From positions 109,901 through 173,900 of the forward strand of contig JAHQIW010004459.1 of NCBI GenBank assembly GCA_019055375.1: a stretch of DNA of 64,000 nucleotides, written 5' to 3'. Every line of letters begins with the position of its first letter. The stretch's first letter is position 1. Below are positions 1 through 12,329 of the stretch, one piece after another. The position numbers and the translations under genes are program-made. The notes under the pieces are model-generated. The model worked only from the letters and a program-made list of their open reading frames with translations. It was not told the origin of the DNA and searched no databases. The stretch comes from Parelaphostrongylus tenuis. Its lineage: Eukaryota; Nematoda; Chromadorea; Rhabditida; Metastrongylidae.

Positions 1-569
1 AAAAAAATTAAATTATATGCGAAATCAAGTGCTTGTTAATCGACAAGAAGTAATTTGATGTAGTTAGTGACTACGGTGGCCGAATTGGCTTTTGTGACTG
101 GAAGCCTTGTAAATGTCCAGCTTTCTATGCCGAACTACGCCCACCAATTTCCACCCTTGTTACCCACTAGTGAAAACAATTTTGCTTGAATTGACCTCAA
201 AAGCACAAAAAGAAGCAAAAAGTGAAAGGTAATAAAAGAGAAAAGAGATACTAAAAGAGCAGAATGAGGACTCCACTTCAAATGAGCTGAAACTCTTTGA
301 AAAAAATCGTGAGTGCATTCCTCAAGCAAGGTCATAGACCATTATCAACATATCAGTGCAATTTAACTACGAAGTACACTCAATGATGTTGAGTGTCCGT
401 AGACGCGTGCTTAACTAATTGCAATACCGACGCCTATTTTGCTACCACTCCTACGCTACAAAGCAAAACGCGAGATGTTCTTTTAAATTTTCTATTCTTG
501 TATGGTATCTGGCGACAAATCAAGAAACCACCTTTTACGATAGAAAAGATATTTTCATAACAGTGTTAG

Positions 570-1110
570 CAATCATTCGAAAGCTCAAATCTTTAGCTAT
601 TTCGCTGCATGGCTGTTTTTTCAAAAAGCTTGTTATAACAATGTAGCAGAAGGGAAACATTTGTGCTTCAGACATGCATATTTCTCGCAGATCAAATCTG
701 TTCACTGGTATTATGAATAACCATTCGATAGCACATGTTTCGACGATTCCAACGGTGTGTTTATAATGGAAAGATCGTTTCACTGTAGTGTAACAGGGAA
801 AATAAGATTGAGTTTCAAATACATGGCGCATTTGTTTGTTGGCTAATGTGTGATGGAGGGGAGGGCTGACCGTGGACTCCATCGACCGCATTGGCGCAAC
901 TCACATGTGGAGTAAAGCTTTTGTTATTTTATCTGAAATTTCTTCTCCTCGGAAGGAACCTTAGAGAAAAACGTATAACTCTGATTCTGCCAGATCCGCT
1001 CTACACGTTCATATGATTCTAGTGTTTTCAGCGAAGTAACAGTAAAATCAGTTCTAGAGTTTCGAATGATTACTGACAGTGCAATGTAATGCCGTTGTCC
1101 AGGGAAGGGG
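570..1110. repeat. Degenerate ~140-bp repeat, block 1
   Basis: Contains ACCATTCGATAGCACATG and GTAACAGGGAAAATAAGATT, which are reverse-orientation forms of the GAGCTATCGAATGATT and AATCTTATTTT...CTG motifs typical of the family at 39-42 and 51 kb. Confidence 0.5.
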
Positions 1111-1454
1111 TGGTTTCTTCGTTTGTCGCCGTCTGACATAAAACCACTTTTACTGCTTTTAGCAGCGCTACTATTCAATAAATATACAGTCAAGAGGATG
1201 AGTAGAATAGAGCTGAGCAGCGGTGGCCTCGGTAGTACAGCAGTAACGCGGCCACGATATGGGCGAAGTGCGGGATGAACTGCCTGGATGAATGTTCTGG
1301 ATATCAGTCAATTCTTTTTGAATGTACTGCGGTGTTCCATAAATTCTTTTCACTGTCGTTTTATCCAGTTTTCTTTCTATTTCAGATCGGGATATACCGT
1401 GGTAAATTGGCAGATGTTCTAATAGCTTCAGCCAGGAGGGTCGTAGCATCATCT

Positions 1455-1945
1455 TGCCCCATATGAATGAAATGGACTACCGTAAGAAGATGTCTCGATA
1501 GACACCTCATGCATTGACCGAACACGACCACGTTGCACTTATGACTATCTGCGAAAGTATTTCGCTGTAACTGTCAAGCACAAATTTCTCCAGTTGGTCA
1601 TCTCTAAAGATGAGCCCTAGGTCTACTATGAGAACAACACGTTACCACGTTTATTGTGTACCTGGCGGCAAAGATCCTCCAGCGCGATGCAAACCAACCA
1701 AAACCCAAGATTCACGTTGGAAAGATTGTACTCTCGGTATTCTGTTATTGGCAGAGCATGCTGCTTTAGGGACTGCTTCAGACAATAAACTGACAATCAA
1801 TGCCGACGTCTACGAGAAACAGCTTCGGAAGTTGGCGGCAGCAGTGCGAGAAAAGCGTCCAGAACGTCTCAGTGTCTCCCTTCTGCAGGATAACACTTGA
1901 CGTCACACTGCAAAGTCGACTCGTCACATTTTAGAGGAAGTGAGC
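1455..1945 (+). pseudogene. Mariner-type transposase fragment
   Basis: Middle of a mariner transposase. The longest open piece is 1,610-1,900. KDE around 1,606-1,614 corresponds to the first catalytic Asp motif (usually GDEKW), but the Trp codon is now TAG; LLQDNTRPHTAKSTRHI near 1,879-1,935 holds the second Asp. N- and C-terminal parts and inverted ends are missing, so it is dead. Confidence 0.75.
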
Positions 1946-2119
1946 TAGACTAGGGTATCACGTCCACCATATAGCTGATACATCTTCGTCCTTCCTCGCC
2001 CTGGCGCAGCGGGTGAAAAAATCTAAATACTAGAACCAGGTCAAACAATGACCCGACCGACTTCTTTGATCACAAGTCTAATTTTTTCTTCCTCGCCTTT
2101 CTTATACAGTTTTCTTCAC

Positions 2120-3780
2120 TGAAGTTTTAGTATCATTGAATGGCTTGATAAATGGCCATTCTATTTTGTAAGCTTGATTTCCAGACAAGGCTTTTTACTG
2201 CGCTGTAATAGCGATAAACAGAAATTACGTTTTGCCTTCGAAATGCTTAGTGTGCTCCTCTACCGTGCTTAGCTTTTAGTGAAGTTTCAATAATCATTCG
2301 ATAGCTTGAAAAGTGACAGTTCTAACAATTGATTTGTTACTTGAAGTGATCTTCTAGTGCGCTGTAACAAAGGACTTGAGATCCGTTCCAGACCCTGACT
2401 AGTAACTCCTCCCTTCAAATTCACAGCGAGCTATTAAACTCTTATAAATAGAAAAGATTATGTGCTACTAAAGACCATTTATGGAGATCTTTTTTAGGAA
2501 AAAGAACGCCAACGTATCTTGAAAATTCTTACGATACAAAGACCATATCAATAGCATCTTCATTCTTTATTGCTTTTTTTGACGATTTCGTAATAGTCTA
2601 ATTCAAAGACACTTCTCCTTCAAAGTATACTTTAAGGAATAACTTGATGCTGTGACTTTCAGGAATAGTCGGAATAAGCCTTGACAAAGTCTACATTCAT
2701 CAATTCACATCATTCCAGCGGAAATAAGCGTGGTTATGGGCGTTGCGTATTAAACATAAGCTGACTTTTGGCGCTACAGCGCTGTAAAAAGGCCTTTCCA
2801 GAAGACAAGCACACTTAAGAAGTTTCGCAGATTCCAGCTTTCAAATAATTACTGACAATTCAGGAGAAAGTCTTCGTCAACAGAAGTAATTTTTTCAAAA
2901 GCCCTATCCGACAATGGTAAGGTACCAAATTCAGTTCGAGAAAGAATTATTGATGAACTAGCATGTATGCTCTATGTATGCTAAAACATCATTTTTGACG
3001 AAGTAATCACTGTTTTCTGATTTTCCGTCACAATGAAAACTTTCGAGACTCACATCGCCGATTTTCAAAACATCCCTTTATAACGCTGCACGTGTTTTTT
3101 TTCTCCCATCTCGCTATAGTTTGCTGAACAAAACTCCATCCTCAGAGTGTTAATACTCAAACTATAGCACAAACATCGAAGAATCCAAAAATGTGTTTGC
3201 TTTTCAGAAACTTTGATCTTTTGATCTCTTTTGGTCCTTGATTTGTGCCTTAAATCTCGCCGGACAGAGTTCTTTCGTTAGACTATTGGTAATCATCTGA
3301 TACAGCAATCTTTTCTGATTCCAGCGATGTGCTTATTTTGTGGAAACACGGTTTAGCAGGGAATACAGAATCGAGTTCTATTATTGGTAACGCTCTTTAC
3401 AGGCCATTCGATAAGGCGAAGGCCGTGGCAGGAGCGTGGCAGGGGCAGGGCAGGGCGGGGCGATTGATATTTTATTATCCACTTGAAAATTTTTCCTCCG
3501 CTTCAAATCTAGATGAAACGTTGACTAAGATACTACGAAAATTTCTTTACGCTTGATACGCTTTTCGGCTTCCAGCGAATTATAATGAAGGCAAAAGTGA
3601 GTATGAAACATAATTTTTGTTGTGGATGCTATAACGTTATAAAAAAGTGTTTTGTAAAACCAGCGACGTGAAGCGATAACCTCAAGTTACAGCTTTCAAA
3701 TGGCTCCTATGCAATATTCTTCTCCAGCGAATTAGATCGCTTTTTCATTTGTTTCCTCCTAATCAGAAATAACCTTTTTT
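2120..3780. repeat. Degenerate ~140-bp repeat, block 2
   Basis: Repeated GCGCTGTAA(TA)(AG), ATCATTCGATAGC, CCAGCGAA and AAAAGGCCTTTCC motifs recur at intervals of roughly 130-160 bp. Nothing coding is recognised; the plus-strand frame at 3,329-3,556 lies inside it. Confidence 0.5.
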
Positions 3781-3985
3781 TTTGCTACGGATCCCAACAC
3801 TTCTAGCATTCAATTCGTTGTTTCGTCTTCTTCTTGAAAGTCGTTAAAATATTGGCTGAGCGAGTCTCCTTGCGATCTCGAAGATAGTCCGGCTGTCGTT
3901 CCATAAGGCAATATTGTTGACAGCCGGAAGAGTTGGAGATGGAGCTCGGCACTATCGGGCTGTATTCAAAGATTCAGCAGTTGAA
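3765..3985 (-). mobile_element. SINE family S2 partial copy
   Basis: CACTTCTAGCATTCAATTCG, GAGCGAGTCTCCTTGCGATC and the GTTGACAGCCGG segment follow the S2 order; the tRNA-like head is absent. Confidence 0.55.
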
Positions 3986-4983
3986 TTTCAGTCACCGAAC
4001 AATGAAATTATTGTGGAATGATAGAGAGATATCACAAGAGTAGGAAGAAGCATTTTCCAAATGATATTTTTCTTCGTTAAATCGTATAAGAATTTATAAT
4101 AACCGTACACCATTGGTTTACGCCTTCAACTGAGCGTCTGGCAAGCAGACTCAAAACGTGATTGTAATGATTAGTTGCTTGCCGTCCTCGTTTGAGAAAC
4201 AGCGCACATATTAGAAATTCAAAGTAGAGAAAGTCTTCTTAATTGATCATAGTTGGGTATTCACAATACTTAAAAGTTCTTACGGAATCCGAAAGGGAGT
4301 CTTAGAAAATCGAAAGAGAAGCTAATGTAAGATAAAGCAAGAACTTTTTTTCAAATACTACTGAAAAAGAATGTTTCTATTCATACCGAGTATACGTAAA
4401 ATAACACGATTATCCTTTGATAGACACTTTCACGGTACACCGATGGGCAATTACTACGGCGATAAAATGAGCAATGAATGACGTTGAGCAAATCGTTTGA
4501 TGGTCGAGCTTGAAAATTTCACAATAAAATGCCCAATTTTGGACTGGTTTTTGCAATAATTGGAGAAATCTTGTATTATAGTAACCAAGTGCACCAGCCA
4601 GTGAAGTGATGGTCTACAGAAATAAAAAAAAGTTTGGAATAATAAGAATAGGTAAGAAGTGAAGACACATACTCAAAAACATTTTTGAGATAACGATTAA
4701 AGCATACGTTAAAAGACTAAACTAAACATCTGAAGCACTTCTAAACAAAAGCAGAAAATAACTCTTTTGTAAAACCTGCCGAAACGTACGATAGCCATAG
4801 ACATGTCAAAGTCAAAAAGGCTTTAAAGATTCTCTTAGGCTCTAATTCTTTAATCCGTTGCAACGAAAAGAATGAGCTCGGACATCCTAGATGAATCATA
4901 CTTTTTTTAACATTGCCTCAAGTGGAGGTAAAAACCGGGTTCACCAGGGCAATATCCTGACCGTGAACGTATGGAAGGTTTGG

Positions 4984-5096
4984 TCAACAGGACTACTTAA
5001 ACCACATGACGTGAGGTCGAACAATCGACCTCCTGTGCGTTGCAGAACATCTCTAACTACTGTGCTACATGACTCCTGTCAACAGGACTACTTAAA
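4984..5096 (-). mobile_element. Retroposed tRNA-like sequence with 18-bp target duplication
   Basis: The 18-mer tcaacaggactacttaaa occurs exactly at 4,984-5,001 and 5,079-5,096. The 77 nt between them, on the minus strand, has a box A-like GTAGCACAGTAGTTAGAGAT and a box B-like GTTCGACCTC, the same layout as the S1 head, without any S1 body. Confidence 0.75.
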
Positions 5097-5554
5097 ACTT
5101 CAATTTAGTGCATTGCTTTATTCAGATATTTCGAAAATCCCACAGTGACTATCAAACAGAATCAAAATACAAAACAATCATGAAAATTTTCGAATGTTTG
5201 GAGAACTCAATACAACATAAAGAGAGATCTCATAAAAGAAAATTCCGAAATTGTACAATATTTCTACAGTTCTGAATGCTTATACATCTAAATACTCAAC
5301 AACAAGTTTTAGAAGTAAGTGGCTACCACATTTTCAGTCAGATTCCTATCGCAATATCCACGCGTATAATACGAAATCAGATCCATGAATATTCAACTCG
5401 AATGTGATAAATAAAACAAGAGATGGTAATCTGAATGTGGAAACGATGCGATGTATTCACCTAACTAGTAAAACAAGGAATTTTGTGCTCTTTCTTTTCC
5501 AGTTTTACATGATAGGTGCTACTTTCAATTTCACCTTACCTCTTTATTTCAACT

Positions 5555-5816
5555 CTCTTAAAGTTTTCTTTTTTTTTACTGCGCAGGTCCCAAAACATCT
5601 AGCATTCAATTCGTATCCTCGTTTGTCTGAAAATCTTATCTTCCTCACGAACGTCTTAAATTACTGGTCGAATACGTCTCCTTGCCATCTTGAGGATATC
5701 CAGCTTGGAGCGTTCTCTAGGGCGCTCGTTACTGATTGCCGAAGAGCGGAGGTGGTGGATTAGCTCCGCAATGAGCTGTGACGAGCACCACTAGCCACTA
5801 GGCCACAGGCTCCCGA
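5555..5816 (-). mobile_element. SINE family S2 copy
   Basis: CATCTAGCATTCAATTCGTA and GGTCGAATACGTCTCCTTGC match the S2 body; the head is at 5,795-5,815 (minus: GAGCCTGTGGCCTAGTGGCT). Confidence 0.65.
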
Positions 5817-7200
5817 TGTCTCTGTCAGCCCCGTTTGATTGAATCTTTTGACATTTGTGAGCGACAAATTAGTGCATAGTATATTAGTCGGACTCAAATA
5901 CGTCAGTATTCACTTTCTTGATGTACGATCACATACAGTGTAAAACACGTAGACCGTTGAATGTCTCTGAACGGGGAGAAAATAGAGTGATATGTGATAC
6001 TGCTTGACTAAACAATGGTGGGAATGTGATACACGGATTGGCAACTAACTACTTACAGGATCACATCGAGCTTAAGCCAACCCCCTTTTAAGTAGTCAAG
6101 ATGGAACATATTTCTAAAAATGCAAAAAATGGTGGAAGATCTTGAGGAGATTGCGTGAGTCAAAAGTTTTGTCGTTCTTTTTTCTAGTTAAGGTAAATAG
6201 TGATCAGTTTTCAACTGGCACATGCATTTAGCAACTCGGGTAGCTTTTCGGCGGTTTTTTCACTCTGTTTTCGATAACGGAGCCAGCGGTTCAAAAAGAG
6301 GAGAACAAAAAAAGTGCAGTGGATTTCCGGAATCAAGTAGTTGACATTCTTCATAGCATAAATAGCTGGTGCATAACTTAAAAGCCCCGCGAGAGCTCTT
6401 GGAGGAGGGTTGGGGGGACACCACCACTTAAGAGCTTACTCAATCTTTGCATCATCGACATTTCTTAGACTAAAGATCTTCGGCCTTAGTTAGAATTATT
6501 TTTTGGAACAAAGCTGATATTTGAGTAGTTTCAAAGATGAAACTTTACACTTTATAATATGGTTTAGGACGCTATTATTTTCATAGTGAAACTAATTTTA
6601 TCGAGTTGGAGTTTCGTAAAATAAATATTTCTGATGTTATTATTTCGAATGGAAAAAAAACTAATTCTCACAAGAGTTAGCCCATATTCACGTGCAAGAC
6701 CTCGCATAATCAATCGAGACAGAAGCTAAAAAGTTTTTCCTTACGAAATTCGAGTGTGCTTCATAAATATGAAAAAGAACATTGGCCTACAAACACATAC
6801 AGTCTTTAATGTATGTTACCTTGAAATTGACTTTTATAATTTTCTAGAGACAAGACTACTTTTGCTGGCGAAATTAAGGCTTGCTCAGATTCGTACTTGG
6901 TCCTTCATTTAATTTCAGGCACTTGTGGAACGTTGAAGTATGATTTATGCATGACATTTTAATCGATCAGATACGACTAGCTAAACGTGGTGAAATCCAA
7001 CTTAGAAAACAGGGGCGTACGTGTAGTGAACACCGGTGGTAATGAGATCGAACCCGAAACTACGTACTTTTTCAGCAGCAGATCGCGATAATTCTTCCAG
7101 TTTTCTCATTGAATTGTTCAGCTTACACAAGGTTTTTTTGAAAAAAAAATCTTCTTTGGCTAACGCGTCATGATCAAAGCCGATTGATTTGTTTCGGTGA

Positions 7201-7290
7201 TTGACAATCGCTCTTCCTCGCGGTGTGAATCTACGGAATCGTATCGTTTCGAAAAGATGAATCTACACGGCGAGGATGAACGACTGTCGA
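7201..7290 (+). ncRNA. Possible pre-miRNA-like hairpin
   Basis: Arms 7,201-7,233 and 7,259-7,290 pair over about 30 positions with several mismatches (core TCCTCGC with GCGAGGA), loop about 25 nt. Size and imperfect pairing fit a microRNA precursor. No conserved microRNA recognised. Confidence 0.25.
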
Positions 7291-7822
7291 ATTGTCATTG
7301 AGACGAATGAATCTTGAACGGTCTAAAGGAAAACATTATCTACTTACACAGGAGTTGGTTCAGTAAAAAGTTTCCGATTATATTCGGAGATTATGATAAA
7401 GAGTAGGATAAGCAAGAGGCGAGCGTTTCACGCTGTTGGCGACAAAAAAACACCAATTGCATTGGGCTGGACACGAAGCGCGCCTGTTTTTGCCGTCGGC
7501 GCACGCAGTTGGTCTGGTACCAAGGGAAAACATTTCGCAATTCAAAGCTCCTCCTCGACTACACGATTCCATATTCCCTAACCTTCCGACGCCTACAGAA
7601 TTTTTGAAACGTATCATGCTTAGGGAAAAAATCGCTTATAGTCTTTCCACTACACGTGTTAAGGGAGAAATAGAGCTAAATACGATTTATACAACTTGAG
7701 ATATGAAAGGAATGAATTGGTGTCATAAAGGTAATTTTGCAAGGTGAGATTTCTTCTGAAATACGAATGAGCACAGTATTCGATAAAGGAAGAAACCGAG
7801 TTTCTTTTCAATGGGTTGTTCA

Positions 7823-7865
7823 GGGTAGGCAACATTCTCCATGACATAACGAATGTTGTCTACCC
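7823..7865. other. 15-bp stem hairpin
   Basis: GGGTAGGCAACATTC (7,823-7,837) pairs with GAATGTTGTCTACCC (7,851-7,865) with one G-T. Purpose unknown. Confidence 0.4.
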
Positions 7866-8967
7866 TTTCTCAAGTGTAAATCACTGATAATAATCACTAT
7901 TTATAATGCTACACTTAATCCGTATATTCTGATTTCGTAAGTCTATGTATAAGCATCGAAAGACGGTTGAACTTTCGATGCGCTTTGGATCATTTTTACA
8001 GTAAGTGCTCGAACACTCTCGTGACTAGTGTGACATTAATGACCTCTCTTTGTACTAGTGAATTAGTCACGCAATCCAACTTGACTTGGTAATTGACCTT
8101 TTAACATGACCTAGATGTGAACGTATGCTCTCTAATCTTGTTCTGGAGTCTCCAACCTTAGCTTCGCCGTTGTTTTCCTCTATCCTTGCACCCGCCATTT
8201 GGTGAAATGTATTTAAATGGTCAAAGGTTAATTCTTAACTTCCACTTCGACTCGCTTTTTCTTCGACTAGATCTTCGACCTCTTTTTATGTTTTCTAGGC
8301 TTGTTGTAACCTTTCTATATAACCCATTACTATTGTTGTACTGTTCTTGAAAGATAAACGATTGTCTAAGACAAGGAGTTCGGCACAGAAGCAGCTAATA
8401 AAAGTCTCGCGTGGCCTGAACAACTTTAACATCTCAATATAACCACTAAACTGTCTCTGCTGCATTCAGATTATAAAAGGTATGACTGTCTGTGGTGAAT
8501 GTTGAAATTTATATCAATACTGAAACAGCTTCAGTGACTAGAAATAGTTCTAACAATTATTTCAAATATGCATTAGTCATCAACAAATGTTGCCATCTAA
8601 GAACTCTTAAGGTCTACACAAAATGTTCGCAGTTTTCAGTTGTCTTATGTTTTTCAAAAGGAAGAAAAGAAAAGGAAAGAAAAAGAAAAGAAAAAAATTT
8701 GTTATTCAAAAGACGAAATTGGTGAAAGAAGTAGACACGGCATAATTACGCCTATACATTGGAAGGAGAGCGATAATCCTCTGATCACAATGTATTGACA
8801 TTCCCACATCAGTAAAAGCGCAAACACAAACGCGAATTAGCCTTGGGAATCCGAGCAACTAGAAAGAAACACATTGAGGTTTTGACGAAATTCTGCCAAA
8901 GTGTAACATTCTGAGTCGAACATGTGTCAGAACATCTCTTCTAGACAACTAAATCATCAGTAATGGA

Positions 8968-9077
8968 GAGTGCTGCGCAGAAACACTTGCGTCGGCCGGG
9001 ATTCGAACCCAGATTTCACTCTTTCCGGGAGCGTATGCTAACCGTTGCACCACCGACGCTCGTTTTGCACAGCACTC
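8968..9077 (-). mobile_element. tRNA-like sequence inside an inverted repeat (family S3)
   Basis: 8,989-9,059 on the minus strand folds as a 71-nt tRNA: acceptor GCGTCGG/CCGACGC, D stem GTGC/GCAT, anticodon stem CGCTC/GAGTG around loop CCGGAAA, T arm GGGTTCGAATCCC. C instead of T at loop position 2 and a GGA anticodon without a long variable arm argue against a working tRNA. The flanks GAGTGCTGCGCAG and CTGTGCAAAACG-type arms are inverted repeats of each other. Confidence 0.7.
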
Positions 9078-9285
9078 TTTCTACGCTACAACACCTAAGC
9101 TGTCAACAGCCAGCTCGTCTGCGGTCTAGCGGGGCAGCCGCTATCGGCATTGAACCCACTTATGTTGACAGATATTGAGTATTAATAATCAGTCGAATTC
9201 ATTTATTTGACCGTTTCTTGCGGTGGTATGATCTTGTAATATACCCAATAATGTAGAGTAATAATGTGCTGTCAGCATGTGTTGT

Positions 9286-9405
9286 AGCGTAAAAAGAGTG
9301 CTATGCAAAACAAGCGTTGGTGCTGCAACGGTTACCATAGGCTCCCGGAAAGAGTGAGATCTGGGTTCGAATCCCGGCTGAGGCAAATAGTTTTGCACAG
9401 CACCT
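9286..9405 (+). mobile_element. tRNA-like sequence inside an inverted repeat (family S3), second copy
   Basis: 9,314-9,384 is the same 71-nt tRNA-like unit with a decayed acceptor stem (GCGTTGG against CTGAGGC). Flanked by GTGCTATGCAAAAC (left) and GTTTTGCACAGCAC (right), a clear inverted pair. Opposite in orientation to the copy 300 bp upstream. Confidence 0.7.
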
Positions 9406-9636
9406 AATGTGATTCATCGTGAACCGTCTTTGCCTCAAGATCTATGATTTTCCCGCTTCTTGTAAGTTCCCAACTAGGAGTAATTTCGACAACTCTCAAA
9501 GTTATATGAGTAGCACATTAAGCCCGGAGTGGTTATGATAAAAATAGTGAATTTTTCACGCAGTGGACGATTTTTATTTAGCATCAATCATTCCTAAGCT
9601 GTACTCAGTACTACATACAAATTTACCAGCTTAAAC

Positions 9637-10341
9637 GTATTTCTGTTATGCCCCATTCACACTCAACGGAACGACAATTTCCGAATGCTGCAGTTACATC
9701 TATCTAGGTCGTGAAATCAACATGATGAACGACCTAGCCCCAGAGTTGAGCAGGAGGAAACGAGCGGCTTGGGGAACGTTTAAGAGCATCGAAGATGTAG
9801 TGAAGAGGACAAAGAACATCCGACTCCGTGCCCACCTTTTCGACTCGACAATTATCCCTGCCCTAACGTATGCAGCAGAAACCTGGTCGCTACGTAAGCA
9901 GGATGAAAGATCAGTTGGAGTTATCGAACGCGCAGTCGAAAGGTCGATGCTAGGAGTATCCCGTATTTCGCAAATGAGAGAAAGGATCCGAAGTTCCGAC
10001 CTACGTCAACGATCGAAAATCAGAGACGCCGTTCTACACGCCAGGATATCGAAAATAAGGTGGGCCGGACACGTGATGCGCTTCAACGACAACCGATGGA
10101 CGAGAGCCGTTACCGACTGGATTCCTCAAGACGTCAAGCGCTCTAAAGGAAGACCACTGACCCGTTGGTGCGATTTGTTCACGAAAGCGATGGAAGAAAG
10201 ATATGATGCTCAGCGAATCCCTAGAGCGAGGAGGACCCACTGGGCTACTCTTGCACGCGATAGGGAAAAATGGAAGAGTTGCTGGTACCCGCTCGAGTCA
10301 CTCGACGATCAACGGGACGACAGGCGATACAGGTGATACAT
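9637..10341 (+). mobile_element. RTE 3'-terminal copy 1
   Basis: Encodes the C-terminal domain of RTE ORF2 in one open frame (9,722-10,336): [66 protein letters not shown]. It starts close to the same point as the copies at 45.8 and 49.6 kb and ends in GATACAGGTGATA. It lacks the catalytic palm, so it is not autonomous. Confidence 0.88.
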
Positions 10342-10702
10342 ATTTCTGTGGCTTGGCATCAATTTATTCCTCAGATGTCACAATAATATACATATACAAA
10401 TGTTGTACATCTTAGTATAAACAAGGATAAAACAAAGTTGAAACTAGTTACTCACTTGAGTATTTGAGTACTTGAATAAAGAGCCGTACAGGGAATTGTG
10501 CAGTTTATCTTCTCCTATGGACTGCACAAAGATCTGTCACTTTTGATAAAATTGTTATCAAGTGAATGATTATTGTTATTTGTTTACTCCCGCCAGTTGA
10601 GATCCTGAATATAACACAGAGTTCACAGTCTGTTTGGTGGAGCAGAAGAATATTAATTGAAAAGTCATGCACGTGATCCAAACAATACTGTGCTCGGATG
10701 TG

Positions 10703-11037
10703 TTATTGATTAAACAGACGTGGAAGTTCTTCTGGATTATCTGAAGCTGAGCGCCTATATAGAAAAGCGTTTGGACAAAATCGAGGAAAAGTCGGACAAT
10801 CGACATAGCTTTCGCCAGAATGAAAACGTCGAAATCTTGCCGCAGTGCAGTTATTTGAGAGGAATTCGACAAAGAAGCGAAAATCAAAGACGACGCCGAA
10901 CTCCAAGTGCGACGTCGGTGATGAATAGCGTTCGGCATGAAAGAGATGAGGGTCTGAACCTTGTCAATACCGCCATACCTAAAGGCATCTCAAGCGCTGT
11001 TGCTCAGCTAGTTAATCAGTTATTTGTAGCGTATTAA
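10703..11037 (+). CDS. Candidate exon of an unrecognised gene
   Basis: An AAACAG acceptor at about 10,713-10,718 precedes a frame open to TAA at 11,037. The product has a charged stretch (LSAYIEKRLDKIEEKSDNRH), a basic patch (RQRSENQRRRRTPS) and ends AVAQLVNQLFVAY. Base composition is less AT-rich than the flanks. No family recognised; a frame of this length is expected a few times by chance in 64 kb. Confidence 0.25.
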
Positions 11038-12029
11038 ACCCAATTAATCTGAAGTAAACTGTTATTAAACTCGAACAGAATGTGAATTTGGGGTAAATCA
11101 ATCTCTGACTTATGCACGATAAGGTATTTGATCTATAACGCATCGTAAGAGTGAATGAATGCATATTTACCGATTTCGCATGGAAAGAAGCCTGGCTGGT
11201 TGAGAAAGCGCGTCATTTAAGCAAGGATTGCCACGTTATGTGCACGACTTCGTTACTTAACGTCAGTTTTGGATACAAGAACACCTTAGCAGCTGAAAAT
11301 GGCAACCACGAATACGGTAGTTGGCACAATGGTCATAGAAAGAATTTCAACGGGAGAATAGCAATTTCAAAAAATATAACTTTGGTTTTCATCGAGAACA
11401 GGCTTACTTTTCTATTTTAACAGCTCAATACAAAGAATTAATGAGGTCAAACCCGAATTTAGTCGGTAATCTGAGAAATAGTGAGATTAAATTCAACAAA
11501 GTTTCGATACGTGGAGCTTTTAGATAATCAACATTAAAATAAAATCGAAATAGACACGAAAAGCTCATAAAATTCGGAAAAAACAAAGTAGGCTCTGATG
11601 TAATGGTGAACATAAAAATATAACGACAAAAAAGTAAAAATTATGTCGACTGCATTAAGAGGAGCTTAGAAAAACTTGAAAACACAGCAAAAAATTTATG
11701 AAATCATGAAAACCCGTGAAGGTCTCTAGATGAGGACAAAGTCCCTCCAACAATGTGGAACTCGTAAAATAACGTTTTTCATGACGCTGAGCATTGATTA
11801 ATCTTCTTTCCGGGTAGCACACTAAAATCCCTTAGATCAGAGCGGTTCCGTTATGCCAAGAAAAGCACTGACAAACAAGCGCACATTTCAGTAATGAAAT
11901 ATCTTTTCAAGTTTTTTTTGCATTTTTTTCAAGAGCAAGAATACGAACATTATCAAAAATTACTATTAACAAAATCAGTAAATCAACAAAATTTCTGAAT
12001 TAGCAAAATTACTAAAAAAATACTAAAAT

Positions 12030-12118
12030 TACTCGTCCCGCGTGCCCCTTGTATGGATGAAACGCGGGTTCGACTCCCGTCTGAGGTCGTATTATTGCTC
12101 ACCACTCAATTTTCTTAG
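12030..12118 (+). mobile_element. tRNA-like fragment joined to a fold-back arm
   Basis: Box B-like GCGGGTTCGACTCCCGT (12,064-12,080), then GAGGTCGTATTATTGCTCAC and CACTCAATTTTCTTAG, the same right arm as the perfect hairpin at 32,168-32,247. Confidence 0.5.
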
Positions 12119-12329
12119 ATATATGTGAAACATCATAACATTGCGAAAAAGCAGTGAAAACAATAGAAGTTTGGAGTAATACTAGAATTGCTATTAAGCA
12201 CTAATTTCCAGCACAGATCGCTTTTATCTCTTGTTCATAGAATTTTAGGGCAATTCGCATTTTAGGCATTGCTGTTGAGTTCAATAACAGCGCTAAAAAT
12301 ACGAGTAGCATCGTGTGAGTGAGTATATC

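Larger units (their letters stand above)
5820..8960. other. Stretch without recognised gene
   Basis: Apart from the two hairpins at 7.2 and 7.8 kb and a short purine-rich tract (8,660-8,697), I see no gene, repeat family or transposon. The short frames at 7.38-7.7 kb on both strands overlap each other and lack family similarity. Confidence 0.5.

Noticed and set aside
8989..9059. Functional tRNA gene
   Set aside because: It folds well, but the anticodon loop lacks the conserved T before the anticodon, GGA would need a long variable arm, and it is part of a repeated element.
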